Source of the DNA: Multifurca ochricompacta
Taxonomy: Eukaryota; Basidiomycota; Agaricomycetes; Russulales; Russulaceae
Assembly: GCA_022496185.1 (NCBI GenBank)
Contig: WTXG01000020.1
Coordinates: 310,001 to 374,000, forward strand
Reading direction: 5' to 3'
DNA: 64,000 nucleotides
Shown here: in pieces, positions 43,601 to 56,500 of the stretch
Layout: every line of letters begins with the position of its first letter
Numbering within the stretch: position 1 is the first letter of the stretch
Made by a program: the position numbers and the translations under genes
Notes under the pieces: model-generated
What the model saw: only the letters and a program-made list of their open reading frames with translations
Told to the model about the DNA's origin: nothing
Database searches by the model: none

Positions 43601-44106
43601 TTCCTCATCCATCCTCCGTGCTATCGAATGTCGGGCGGTGTAGTCGTACCCCATCGACGTGATAAGGACAGGGTAGAATTCTTTATCCATGGTCGCGTTG
43701 CTCCAGTTAATCTTTGGTTCGAACGCCGCAAGCCAGGGATACCCAGGATAAGATCTTCGTCGCCTAAGTTGGTGACTAGGAAGCGGATGGCTTTCGTTAC
43801 TTCCCCTACTTGGACATTGAGATCGGTATAGTGCGTGATCTTTCCTGCTCGGTTGGCGGTTCCGTCGATATTCCAGATATTCTTTTCTTGGGGAAGTGCC
43901 AGCATTCCTAATCCCATGGTCTTTGCCATTCGTGGGCTGATAAAATTGTCGGTGGCACCTGAGTCAATCAGGATGTCACGGTCGGCCGTTTTCTGTGTAG
44001 TCTCGAAATGTACTGGTATTTTCAATGACTTGAAGCGACTAGTATACACAGAAGTTACATGTAATGCTCTTGCCCAGGCCGATGGGTTTGAGCCGATCAA
44101 AAATCC
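40622..44106 (-). pseudogene. A5 pol, one nonsense codon and one frameshift
   Basis: Open 41318-43690 from the protease-RT linker through RT (YMDD near 42935), RNase H and most of integrase. TGA at 41318-41320 (former CGA, CNGRQDDW context) sits after the DDE glutamate; the GPY/F-type region and chromodomain follow to TAA at 40622. Near 43741 one base is missing (GGATACCC where A7 implies GGATAGCCC), which moves the protease (DSGATDNF near 43950) into another frame. The pol start overlaps the slip site at 44100-44106. Confidence 0.87.
41890..41899 (-). promoter_or_regulatory. Internal polypurine tract (A5)
   Basis: Minus-strand AAGAGGGGGG in integrase, identical to other copies. Confidence 0.45.
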
Positions 44107-45588
44107 TTTTTCGCGAATGCCTTCTCTACCAAAATGGCCCTCACTTCTTCGCTTTCTTCATCATACTCGCCATGTATCCTGCGCTTTTCTTCTTTCGTCT
44201 TTTTGTCGATAGTTGGTGGATTGTTACGGATGGATGTGACCATTGCTTCGCTGCCCGGCCCCCTTTTTCGGGCATTCCTTCGACATGTGCCCCTGGGCTT
44301 TACAGCGAAAGCACCTCCCTTCCTTCATCAGGGTTTGCCTTTCGTCTTCAGTGAGCACTACCCGCGCTCTGGTTCTGTCGGCAGAGGTATCCATGGCATT
44401 TGGATCCTCTGACTGGTGTGTGCGGGTTTAACTCCAAGGCGGCCTTCCACTGGTCGCGGTCTTCCCCTTCTTCGTATCAACCCCAAAGCATGTTTGGAAG
44501 TCTAGGTAGTCTTGCTGCTGTCGTCGAGCAGCGTCAACCCATGTATCCCAGTCGTTGGGGTGATGGAACTGGATAATTTCTTTACCAGTGGGTTGGGCAA
44601 TCCCTGGGAGAAGAGGTCCAAGGTTGCCTCTTCGTCAGTATCGTAGCCGGCCCTGTTGGCCAGGCTTCTGAACTTTGCCACATAGGCGTCCAATTCTCCT
44701 TTCTCCATTCTCAAGGCCTTAAGTTCTCAAGCGGCCTTCTGCTTGGCCTGCCCATCTGTGAAGGCATCCTTGAACCTCTGGCGATAGTTTCCCAGAGGCC
44801 TTCACTGGTGGTACGACGACCACCTCAATCTGTTCGTTCAGCCATTCCAGCTGCTCCATGGTCCAGTCATCTACCGCCTCTCCCCAAATCAATGATAGAA
44901 AGAGGTTGCCGTTGGAAAGGGTTGATGATCTGGGGGACATCGTGGTTGAAGTTCTTGAAGGTGGTGAACTCCAACATAAATTTTTTGCTTTGCGATCGGT
45001 CTCCTGTGAATGTCTGTGGTAATACACCTGACAAGTGTCCCGATGGTGGGGGAATGTTGGGTGGTAACAAGGCTGGTGGGGGTGGAGGAGGAGGAGCCGG
45101 ATCTGGGAGTTGGGCTGCATGGTGGACATGTTCTGGTAAAATGGGGTAACGGTGTCGGTAGACTGTATGGATATCTGGGGAGTTGTCAAAGCAGGGGCTC
45201 TGGACGTGACAACTGCGGGTGCAACTGGGGATGTAGTCGACGCTAATACCAGTGCTTCTTCACTATGTTCTTCTACGTACTCTTCTGGTTCAGAGTCCGT
45301 AACAATGGCCGGGGGATTCTCCCTCCACGGTCCTAATCCAAATTCAGGGGGAGCGGGTCCTGTAGTGACCCAAGAGTGTCGGCTGTCCGAATATCGGATA
45401 CGATACCAAACTCTTTTCTCTGTCGTATTCTACCGTTGGTATCTTCCGTCGTGATAGACATAGTATCCAAACTCGGACTCAAAATCTTTCCAGGTGGCAG
45501 AGCCAAGTACTTGTTGTGAAAGGTCAGGCTCGTCCCTTCGTTCGATGGGTTCTTCTTTAAAGAGGGTCTGACTGCGGCTGGAAGCCAC
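44097..45588 (-). pseudogene. A5 gag, multiple single-base deletions
   Basis: Alignable throughout with A7 gag, but with single bases missing at many points, for example near 44408, 44461, 44783, 44823, 44911 and 45428, several in short homopolymers. Domains are still recognisable: N-terminal block, Pro-rich linker, capsid and a CCHC knuckle near 44290-44330. The many 1-nt losses are unlike the CpG transitions elsewhere and may be sequence errors rather than true decay. Starts at GTG (45586-45588). Confidence 0.75.
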
Positions 45589-45594
45589 GATGAG

Positions 45595-45605
45595 AGACTC
45601 GACTT
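45595..45605 (-). promoter_or_regulatory. Primer binding site (self-priming) of A5
   Basis: Minus-strand AAGTCGAGTCT two bases inside the 5' LTR, complementary to AGACTCGACTT in the LTR. Confidence 0.65.
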
Positions 45606-45607
45606 GA

Positions 45608-46190
45608 TGTTACGTCCAGTGCGGGACGTTCCACACGACTTGTGTGACAGCGCGATTCGTAGTTCGGTAAGGGATCAATCGGATCCCTTGGAGTTGAACG
45701 TGATGAGTCAAAGTCAAGAGGCTGTACTCTTAGACAATGGTGAGCGGAAAGTGCCAGAAGCACTGAGACTAGTAACCTTCAGGAGACAAGGGGAAGTCCA
45801 GAAGACAAGCACCGATGTATTCAATAAGTCGAGTCTGAGGTCTACAAGGTAGCTACAGTGGACTTATATACGTAATCGAATGAGCGTCTAAAGATAAGAT
45901 AATGTAGAGTCATGTGGGCCCGAATATACGAAAGCGGAGGGCGTAAAGCCTGGCTTCTGATAGGGAATTAAGTAAGTGTCCGTTCGTAAAGATAAGAGAT
46001 AGGAGATAAGCAAGGCAAGTCAAACACATGTACAGTAACACAAACAAGGACAAAGGCGATCACGGGGAAGGGAGCAAGGCACGTGATGGATCCCACAATG
46101 GAGACGTGATCTGGTAGTGAAGAGTAGGAGGTAGAGAGGGGTTGTCATTGGGTAAGAAGAAAAAGACTGGCAGAGACGGGGTTTGTAACA
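45608..46190 (-). repeat. A5 5' LTR
   Basis: 583 bp. Compared with the 3' LTR it lacks single bases in short runs (GTAGTTCGGTAAG against GTAAGTTCGGGTAAG; GTCAAGAGG against GTCAAAGAGG). Confidence 0.9.
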
Positions 46191-47550
46191 CCAACCGGTA
46201 GAATACGACAAAGAGAAAAGAGTTTGGTATTGTATCCAATACTCAGATAGCTGACACTCTTGGGTTACTACAGGACCCACCCCCCTGAATTTGGATTAGG
46301 ACTGTGGAGAGAAAATCCCCCAGCCATCGTCATGGACTCTGAACCAGAAGAGTACGTAGAAGAACCTAGTGAAGAAGCACTGGTATTAGCATCGACTACC
46401 ACCCCAGTTGCACCCAGAGTTGCCATGTCCAGAGCCCCTGCTTTGACAACTCCCCAGATTTCCATACAGTCCACCAACACTGTCACCCCATTCTATCAAG
46501 GAATGTCTACTATTGCTGCCCAGCTTCCTGACCTGGCTCCCCTCCCCCACCACCCCAGCTATGTTGCCACCGAACATTCCCCACTGTCAGGACACCTGTC
46601 AGGTGTACTACCACAGACATTCACAGGGGACCAATTGCAAAGCAAGAAGTTTATGTTGGAGTTTACAACTTTCAAAAACTTCAACCATGATGTCCCCCAG
46701 ATCATCAACCCCTTCCAGCATGCCAACCTCTTCTTATCATTAATCCGAGGGGAGGCTGTGGACGACTGGACCATGGAACAGCTGGAATGGCTGAATGAGC
46801 AAATTGAAAGTGGGCAACATACCACTAGCGAAGGCCTTTGGGAAACTATTGCCCAGAGGTTTAAAGATGCATTCACCGATGGGCAGGCCAAGCAGAAGGC
46901 TGCTCGAGAGTTAAAAGCTCTGAGAATGGAAAAAGGAGAACTGGACGCCTATGTAGCAAAGTTCAGAAGCCTGGCCAACAGGGCTGGTTATGATACAGAT
47001 GAAGAGGCCACACTGGACCTCTTTTCCCAAGGATTACCCAACCCGCTGGTGAAGAACATCATCCAGTTCCACCACCCAATGATTGGGACACATGGGTTGA
47101 CGCTGCTCGACGACAGCAGCAAGACTACCTTGACTTCCAGACACGCTTTGGAGTCGATATGAAAAGGGAAAGACCTGCGACCAATGGAAGGCTGCCTTCG
47201 GGGTCAAACCAGCGCACACCAGCCAGAGGGACCCGAATGCCATGGACACTTCTGCCGACAGGACCAGAGCACAGGTTGCACTCACTGAAGATGAGAGGCA
47301 GACATTGATGAAAGAAGGAAGGTGCTTTTGCTGCAAAGCACAAGGGCACATGTCAAGGGAATGCCCGAAGAAGGGAGTATGAGCAGCAGAGGCAACTGTT
47401 ACACCTATCCGTAACAACCCACCAACCGTTGACAAAAAGATGCCGACAAAAGAAGAAAAGGCGCAAGAGATATGGGCAAACATGATGAAGGAAAGTGAAG
47501 AAGTGCGGGCCATTCTAGTAGAAAAGGCATTCGCAAAAAAGGATTTTTGA
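46191..47550 (+). pseudogene. A6 gag, 5' truncated
   Basis: Begins in the conserved (Y)QPVEYD motif. Capsid region open 46260-47080; zinc knuckle reads CFCCKAQGHMSREC with the usual Arg changed to Cys. Breaks: TGA near 46250, single-base losses near 46280 (C-run) and 47085, TGA at 47160 and 47380. The frameshift site GGATTTTTGA is preserved at 47541-47550. Confidence 0.8.
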
Positions 47551-50500
47551 TTGGCTCCAACCCATTGGCCTGGGCACGAGCATTACATGTAACCTCTGTG
47601 TATACTAGTCGCTTCAAATCCCTGAAAATACCAGTACATTTCGAGACTACACAGAAGATGGCCGACCGTGACATCCTGATTGACTCAGGAGCCACCGATA
47701 ATTTCATCAGCCCACGAATGGCGAGAACCATGGGATTAGGAATGCTGGCACTCCCCCAGGAAAAGAATATCTGGAATATTGACAGAACTGCCAACAGAGC
47801 AGGGAAGATTACACACTACATGGATCTTAATGTCCAAGTAGGGGAAAGGACGAAAGTCATATGCTTCCTAGTCACCAATCTAGGCAATGAGGATGTAGTT
47901 TTGGGATACCCCTGGCTTGCCGCATTTGAACCCAAGATCAACTGGAGTGATGCGACCATGGACAAAGACTCCTATCCTGTTCTCATCACGTCAATAGGAT
48001 ATGACTACACAGTTTGACACTCAGTAGCACAAAGGGTGGCAAGAGAAGATGAGGATCTGGGTCATTGCTTTGTCACCAAAGCATCAGAACTTGTGCAGAA
48101 GGTAGTGGAGGGGCAGGCAGAAAGGACGTTTGAGGAGGTGGTGCCAAAGGAGTACCACTGGCACTGGAAGGTATTCTCAGAGGAGGAATCACAATGCTTC
48201 CCCCCTGCACAGCCATGGGACCATGCCATTGACTTCATACCCGACACCCTGTCAGCAATCAACTGTAAAATCTACCCATTGTCACAGGCAGAACAGACAG
48301 CGCTCACGACATTCCTTGAGGAACATCTTGTGAAAGGGTACATTCGTCTGTCAAAGTCACCATACGCGTCGCCGTTCTTCTTCATCAAAAAGAAAGATGG
48401 CAAACTTCGACCTGTCCAGGATTACCAATGGATAAACACCCATACGGTGAAGAACACCTACCCATTGCCACTCATATCAGAGCTCATCGATACCATGTGG
48501 GACAAGTCCTTGTTCTCTAAAATGGATGTCTGCTGGGGTTACAACAATATCCGGATCAAAGAAGGAGACCAATGTAAAGCAGCATTTAAAACCAACCAGG
48601 GGCTCTTTGAGCCAAACGTCATGTTTTTCAGTCTTACCAACTCGCCCACCACCTTTCAGTCTATGATGAATCACATTTTCCGCGACCTCATTCTTACAGG
48701 CGAAGTTGTGGTATACATGGATGACATACTAGTGGCTACCACAGATGACTTGACCCATCATTGAGAGCAGGTACACCAGGTACTAGACATCCTGTGCGAG
48801 CATGACTTGTACCTCAAGCCAGCCAAATGCTCGTTTGAACAGCAAAGTGTTGAATACCTGGGAGTCATTCTAGAGGGAGGACATGTGCGGATGGACCCGG
48901 TTAAAGTACAAGGAATCCAGGAGTGGCCCACACCTACGTGTGTCAAAGATGTGCAATCCTTCATTGGGTTTTGTAACTTTTATCGACGATTTGTCTGAGG
49001 ATTCTCAGGAATCGCCCAACCACTGAATGCACTATTAAAAAAGGATGTACCTTGGTACTGGGCAGATGAACAGCAGCAAGCCTTTGAACAGATCCGAGAT
49101 ATCATTGGCTCAGAACCAGTCCTCCTACAGCTGGAGCTGGAAAAGCCCTTTGAGCTCGAAGTCGACGCATCCCACTTCGCCAATGGAGCTGTACTGAACC
49201 AAAGGGATGCAGCAGGACTACTGCACCCGGTTGCTTTCTACTCAGAGACATTCTCATCAGCGGAACGAAATTACGATATCTGGGATAGAGAATTGCTTGC
49301 CATTGTAAAAGCACTACAACATTGGCGACCCTACCTAGCAGGAATGCCCCACAAGACCATCATCCACACCGATCATTCCAACCTACTCTATTGGAAAGAA
49401 CCCCACAAAATCAGCTGATGGGTTGCTCGCGAAGTTTTGGAGCTGGAAGAGTACAACTTCACACTGAAACATATTGCAGGAAGTTGTAATGCACATGCAG
49501 ATGCCCTGTCATGATGACCCGATTTAAGCAGTGGAGAGGAAGACAATAATAACATCACAGTACTCCCAGAAGAGGTTTTTGCAAAACAAGCGGTCATCAG
49601 TCTTCACGACATGGACCTGTGGGCTCAGGTATCACAGAATATGAATCAGCAGTTATGCCAATCCTGGGTAGAGGCCCACAACCTGAAACAGGTTGAAGGC
49701 TTGTGGCGGAAGGATGGGGATCGTCTTGTTGTCACCAGTGGCGACAACATTAAGAGGGGGTGATCCATTTTCACCACGACCTCCCCTCTGCTGGACACCC
49801 TGGCATTGCTAATATGTACGCCCTGGCCAAACAAGACTACTGGTGGCCAAACATGAAGAAGGATGTGGAAGATTATGTGAAAGGATGTGCGGAGTGCCAA
49901 GCCAATAAAGTAAACATGCACCCGCACCCACCAGCACCATTCCCAATCACACCAACAGCTTCACTACCATTCCAAACTATTGCCATGGACTTCATCGTTA
50001 AACTCCCCATTTCCAGAGGCTTTGACTCCATCTTGACCATCACCGACCACGACTGTTCAAAAGCAGTGTTATTCATACCATGCAATGAATCCATCACAGC
50101 AGAAGGAGTGGCCAAACTCTACCTAGATCACGTCTACAGACATTATGGCCTCCCTGAGAAGATCATTTCAGACTGCGACCTGTGTTTCACCTCTGCATTC
50201 GCCAAAGCACTCTGCAAGGTTTTGGATATAACCCAGAACATCTCGACGGCCTATCACCCACAGACAGATGGACAATCAGAAAGGACGAACCAGTGGCTCG
50301 AACAATATCTTTGATTCTGGTGCAATGGACGACAGGATGATTGGGCTGACTGGCTGGCAATGGCAGAATTTGCACACAACTCCTGGCCCAACGGCACTAC
50401 AAAAACCCCCCCATTCTCACTTATCATGGGATGGATGCCCTGAACCACCTGGGCCAAAAAACCCATGAACGTCCCGTCAGCTGCACAGCGTATCAGCCAA

Positions 50501-51027
50501 TGGGAAGAGATTAGGAAATCGGCCAATGAGAACCTGTTAAAGGCGCAAAAGGTCCTGTCAGGAAAACCTTCAAAATTCACACCTTATCAGACCAATGATC
50601 TTGTCTGGCTGGAAGGGAAGAACATCCATATGTCACATCCAACCGCCAAGTTAGCGCCCCAACGTCACGGGCCATTTGAGATAACAAGGAAGCTGTCAGA
50701 TGTGTCATACAAACTCAAGCTCCCACCCACATGGAGGATCCATCCGGTCTTCCATGCCAGACTTCTGACGCCTTACAAAGAAATGGCTCTCCATGGGGAA
50801 AACTTCCCAAGACCCCCCCTGACCTTATCGACAGAGAAGCGGAGTGGGAAGTGGGACAGATTCTAGACTCACTACATAAAGGCTGAGGGCGCAAGCTGCA
50901 TTACCTCGTTAAGTGGAAAGGATTCCCAGACTCTGACAACTCGTGGGAGCCAGCCAGAAATATCTTTGCCCCGGATCTTATCTTGGAGTTCCATACCCGA
51001 CACCCAGAAGCGCCGAGGGATGGATAA
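47547..51027 (+). pseudogene. A6 pol, nonsense and frameshift
   Basis: Protease DSGATDNF near 47690; RT with YMDD near 48718 and TGA at 48762-48764 after His-His (same codon as in A2 and A3); RNase H; integrase HHCC/DDE 49760-50314; chromodomain region to TAA 51025-51027. Further TGA codons near 48015, 48999, 49417 and 49512. A G is missing from the internal polypurine tract (49752-49760) and a C-run base near 50818, each shifting the frame. Confidence 0.83.
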
Positions 51028-51064
51028 AAGAACGCCCCCAAACCCTGACTGAATCCCCCAGTAC

Positions 51065-51403
51065 ATGCTCCCACAGCAACGTCCTACAACCACAGAATCC
51101 ATTATGTCTTTCATTGCTGCCAATGCCACTGTCGATGCCTTCACTGCCACCACTGTAGTTGTCGAAAACTTCCCTTCTGCTCATCCCTCTACATGCCCTT
51201 CCTCACCAATAGACTACAAGGCCGCTGAAGCTCGGGTCAAGAACCAATCACCGAACCCGAATGATGACTTTGAACACAGCGAGGAACCACACCCAAATGA
51301 CTTGCTAGGTATGGAATTGGATGATGAAGTGCCGGAGTTTCCCTTTTTTGCCAACAACCCCAACTCGTCAACATACTTCCCCCTTGAAATCACCATGGCC
51401 GAT
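51065..51403 (+). pseudogene. A6 ORF3, 5' part
   Basis: ATG 51065 behind CCCCCAGTAC; MLPQQRPTTTE start and GMELDD acidic segment, open to LEITMAD, where A7 is inserted at CCGAT. Continues at 58878. Confidence 0.82.
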
Positions 51404-51983
51404 TGTTACAAACCCCGTCTCTGCCAGTCTTTTTCTTTTACCCAATGACAACCCCTCTCTACCTCCTACTCTTCACTACCAGATCACGTCTCCATTGTGG
51501 GATCCATCACGTGCCTTGCTCCCTTCCCCGTGATCGCCTTTGTCCTTGTTTGTGTTACTGTACATATGTTTGACTTGCCATTGCTTATCTCCTATCTCTT
51601 ATCTTTACGAACGGACACTTACTTAATCCCTATCAGAAGCCAGGCTTTACGCCCTCCGCTTCATATATTCGGGCCCACATGACTCATGTTATCTTATCTT
51701 TAGACGCTCATTCGATTACGTATATAAGTCCACTGTAGCTACCTTGTAGACCTCAGACTCGACTTATTGAATACATCGGTGCTTGTCTTCGGACTTCCCT
51801 TTGTCTCTGAAGCTTATTAGTCTCAGTGCTTCTGGCACTTTCCACTCACCATCGTCTAAGAGTGCAGCCTCTTGGACTTTGACTCATCACGTTCACTCCA
51901 AGGGATCCGATTGATCCCTTATCTGAACTCACGAATCGCGCTGTCACACAAGTCGTGTGGAACGTCCCGCACCGGACGTAACA
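51404..51983 (+). repeat. A7 5' LTR
   Basis: 580 bp. TATA box 51721-51728 and start AGACTCGACTT 51755-51765 (34 nt apart). It is shorter than the 3' LTR because single bases are missing in runs (AATCCCTATC, CGCTTCATAT, GTCTTCGGAC). Confidence 0.93.
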
Positions 51984-51985
51984 TC

Positions 51986-51996
51986 AAGTCGAGTCT
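51986..51996 (+). promoter_or_regulatory. Primer binding site (self-priming) of A7
   Basis: AAGTCGAGTCT, exact complement of the predicted RNA 5' end at 51755-51765. Confidence 0.65.
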
Positions 51997-52002
51997 CTCA
52001 TC

Positions 52003-53510
52003 GTGGCTTCCAGCCGCAGTCAGACCCTCTTTAAGAAGAACCCATCGAACGAAGGGACGAGCCTGACCTTTCACAACAAGTACTTGGCTCTGCCACCTGG
52101 AAAGATTTTGAGTCTGAGTTTGGATACTACGTCTATCATGACGGAAGATACCAACCGGTAGAATACGACGACGAGAAAAGAGTTTGGTATCGCATCCGAT
52201 ACTCGGACAGCCAACACTCTTGGGTCACTACAGGACCTGCTCCCCCTGAATTTGGATTAGGACCGTGGAGGGAGAATCCCCTGGCCATTGTTACGGACTC
52301 TGAACCAGAAGAGTACGTAGAAGAACATAGTGAAGAAGCACTGGTATTAGCATCGACTACATCCCCAGTTGCACCTGCAGTTGTCACGTCCAGAGCCCCT
52401 GCTTTGACAACTCCCCAGATATCCATACAATCTACCGACACCGTTACCCCATTTTACCAGAATATGTCCACCATCGCAGCCCAACTCCCCGATCCGGCTC
52501 CTCCTCCTCCACCCCCACCAGCCATGTTACCACCCAACATTCCCCCACCATCGGGACGCCTGTCAGGCGTATTACCACAGACATTCACAGGAGACCGATT
52601 GCAAAGCAAAAAATTTATGTTGGAGTTCACCACCTTTAAGAACTTCAACCACGACGTCCCCCAGATCATCAACCCCTTCCAACGTGCAAACCTCTTTCTG
52701 TCATTGATTCGGGGAGAGGCGGTAGATGACTGGACAATGGAGCAGCTGGAATGGCTGAACGAACAGATTGAGAGTGGTCGTCGTACCACCAGTGAAGGCC
52801 TCTGGGAAACTATCGCCCAGAGGTTCAAGGATGCCTTTACAGATGGGCAGGCCAAGCAGAAGGCCGCTAGAGAACTTAAGGCCTTGAAGATGGAGAAAGG
52901 AGAACTGGACGCCTATGTGGCAAAGTTCAGAAGCCTGGCCAACAGAGCCGGCTACGATACTGACGAAGAGGCAACTTTGGACCTCTTCTCCCAGGGATTG
53001 CCCAATCCACTGGTCAAGAATATTATCCAATTCCATCACCCCAACGACTGGGATACATGGGTTGACGCTGCTCGACGACAGCAGCAAGACTACCTAGACT
53101 TCCAAACACGCTTTGGGGTTGATACGAAGAAGGGGAAGACCCGCGACCAGTGGAAGGCCGCCTTCGGAGTTAAACCGGCACATGCCAGTCAGAGGGATCC
53201 AAATGCCATGGATACCTCCGCCGATAGAACCAGAGCGCGGGTAGCGCTCACTGAAGACGAGAGGCAAACCCTGATGAAGGAAGGGAGATGCTTTCGCTGT
53301 AAAGCCCAGGGGCACATGTCGAGGGAATGTCCGAAAAAGGGGGCACGGGCAGCGGAAGCAACGGTCACACCCATCCGTAACAATCCACCAACAGTCGACA
53401 AAAAGACGAAAGAAGAGAAAGCGCAGGATATATGGGCGAGTATGATGAAGGAAAGCGAAGAAGTGAGGGCCATTTTGGTAGAGAAGGCATTCGCGAAGAA
53501 GGATTTTTGA
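52003..53510 (+). pseudogene. A7 gag, single-base deletion near the start
   Basis: GTG GCT start context at 52003. One A is missing in the run at about 52032-52034 (CTTTAAG where A5 has CTTTAAAG). After it the frame is open to TGA 53508-53510: WKDFESEFGYYVYHD, Pro-rich linker (PDPAPPPPPPPA), capsid domain, CCHC knuckle CFRCKAQGHMSREC (about 53291-53332). If the missing base is a sequencing error this gag is intact. Confidence 0.87.
53501..53510 (+). promoter_or_regulatory. Gag-Pol -1 frameshift site (A7)
   Basis: GGATTTT (53501-53507) then TGA; gag codons GAT TTT TGA, pol codons GGA TTT TTG. Confidence 0.65.
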
Positions 53511-56500
53511 TCGGCTCAAACCCATCGGCCTGGGCAAGAGCATTATGTGTAACTTCTGTGTATACTAGTCGCTTCAAGTCGTTGAAAATACCAGTACATT
53601 TCGAGACTACACAGAAGACGGCCGACCGTGACATCCTGATTGACTCAGGCGCCACCGATAATTTTATCAGCCCACGGATGGCAAGAACCATGGGATTAGG
53701 AATGCTGGCACTTCCCCAGGAAAAGAATATCTGGAATATCGACGGAACCGCCAACCGAGCGGGAAAGATTACGCACTATACCGATCTCAATGTCCAAGTA
53801 GGGGAAGTAACGAAAGTCATCCGCTTCCTAGTCACCAACTTAGGCGACGAAGATCTTGTCCTGGGCTATCCCTGGCTCGCAGCATTCGAACCAAAGATTA
53901 ACTGGAGCGACGCGACCATGGATAAAGAATTCTACCCTGTCCTTATCACGTCGATGGGGTACGACTATGCTGCCCAACATTCAATAGCACGGAGGATGGA
54001 TAAGGAAGAAGATCTGAGCCATGGCTTCACTACCAAGGCATCGGAACTCGCACAGAAAGCAATAGAGGGACAGATGGAAAAGACTTTTGAAGAGGTAGTG
54101 CCGCAGGAATATCACCGTCACTGGAAGGTCTTCTCCGAGGAGGAATCGCAACGTTTCCCTCCTGCACGACCATGGGACCACGCTATTGAATTTGTACCCG
54201 ACGCTCCATCAGCAATTGACTGCAAAATCTACCCACTATCACAGGCAGAACAAACGGCACTCACTGCGTTTCTCGAAGAACATCTTGCAAAAGGATATAT
54301 TTGTCCGTCAAAGTCACCATACGCATCACCATTCTTCTTTATCAAAAAGAAAGATGGAAAGCTCCGACCCGTCCAGGATTATCGACGAATTAATGCCTAC
54401 ACTGTGAAAAACGCCTATCCACTACCCCTTATATCGGAGCTTATCGACATCATGCGAGACAAGTCCCTGTTCTCTAAGATGGACATCCGCTGGGGATACA
54501 ACAATGTCCGAATCAAGGAAGGAGATCAGTGTAAAGCAGCGTTCAAAACCAACCAAGGGCTCTTTGAACCAAACGTCATGTTTTTCGGCCTCACCAACTC
54601 GCCAGCCACATTTCAATCCATGATGAATCATATATTCCGCGATCTCATTCTTACTGGCGAGGTGGTGGTGTACATGGACGATATCCTAGTGGCTACTACA
54701 AACGACCTTGCTCGCCACCGAGCGCGAGTACACCAAGTGCTGGACATTTTATATGAGCATGACCTATACCTTAAACCAGCTAAATGCTCATTTGAACAGC
54801 CAGTCGTAGAATACCTGGGAGTCATCCTAGAAGGAGGGCAGGTGCGAATGGACCCAGTAAAAGTCCAAGGAGTTCGGGAATGGCCCGTCCCCACGTGCGT
54901 CAAGGACATGCGTTCCTTTGTGGGGTTTTGCAACTTCTACCGATGATTTGTTCGAGGATTCTCCGAGATTGCCCAGCCGCTAAACGGACTGTTGAAGAAG
55001 GAGGTGCCATGGAAGTGGGCAGAGGAGCAACAACGCGCCTTCGAGCAGATTCGCAATATCATCAGCTCTGAGCCGGTCCTCCTACAGCCAGATTTAGAAA
55101 AACCCTTCGAACTGGAAGTTGATGCGTCTCACTTTGCCAATGGCGCAGTACTGAATCAATGAGATGCGACTGGGTTGCTCCACCCTGTCGCCTTCTACTC
55201 GGAAACGTTCTCGCCGGCAGAGCGAAACTATGACATCTGGGATAGAGAGTTACTGGCTATTGTGAAGGCGCTGCGACACTGGCGACCATACCTAGCAGGA
55301 ACCCCTCATAAGACCATTATTCACACCGACCACTCCAACCTACTCTATTGGAAGGAGCCCCACAAGATTAGTCGGCGAGTTGCTCGCGAGGTTCTGGAGC
55401 TAGAAGAATACAATTTTGTATTGAAACACATTGCAGGTAGTCGCAACGCACGTGCGGATGCGCTGTCACGACAACCAGATCTGAACAACGGTGGGGAGGA
55501 TAACAATGACATCACAGTACTCCCCGAAGAGGTTTTTGCAAAGACAGCGGTTGTCAGTCTTCACGACATGGATTTATGGGCCCAAGTGTCGCAGAACATG
55601 AATCAACAATTGTGCGAAACATGGGCAGATGCACATAACCTGAAGAAAATCAACGGGCTCTGGTGGAAGGACGGGGATCGGCTCGTTGTCACCGGTGGCG
55701 ACAACATTAAGAGGGGGGTGATCCATTTTCACCACGACCTTCCCTCTGCAGGGCATCCCGGCATCGCTAACACATACGCCCTTGCCAAACGAGATTACTG
55801 GTGGCCGAACATGAAGAAAGATGTGGAGGAATATGTGAAGGGATGTGCAGACTGCCAGGCCAACAAAGTGAATACACACCCACACCCACCAGCACCGTTC
55901 CCAATTGCACCAACGACGTCACAACCATTCCAGACCATCGCCATGGACTTCATTGTCAAACTCCCCACTTCCAGAGGGTTCGACTCAATCTTGACCATCA
56001 CTGACCATGATTGTTCAAAAGCAGCACTGTTCATACCCTGCAAAGAGTCCATTACGGCCGAGGAAGTGGCCAAACTTTACCTGAATCACGTCTATAGACA
56101 CTATGGCCTCCCTGAAAAGATCATCTCAGACCGCGACCCACGCTTCACATCAGCATTTGCCAGGGCACTCTGCAAAACGCTGAACATTACCCAAAACATC
56201 TCCACGGCATATCACCCACAGACAGATGGACAGTCAGAAAGAACAAACCAATGGCTCGAACAGTACCTTCGGTTCTGGTGCAACGGACGACAAGATGATT
56301 GGGCTGACTGGCTCGCAACGGCGGAATTTGCACACAATTCTTGGCCCAATGGCACCACGAAACACCCCCCATTCTCACTTATCATGGGATGGACACCCCG
56401 AGCCACATGGACGGGAAAGCCGATGAATGTCCCCTCAGTCACACAGCGTATCAACCAATGGGAAGAGATCAGGAAATCGGCCAATGAAAACCTGTTGAAG

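Larger units (their letters stand above)
38736..46190 (-). mobile_element. A5: family-A element, minus strand, mismatched flanks
   Basis: LTRs 38736-39321 (586 bp) and 45608-46190 (583 bp) with gag, pol and ORF3 between. The 5 bp before the left LTR are CAAAG (B3 gag) and the 5 bp after the right LTR are CCAAC (A6 gag): no TSD, and the flanks belong to different elements. The left half is clean; from about 43.7 kb rightward many single bases are missing relative to A7. Closest relative in the window is A7. Confidence 0.88.
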
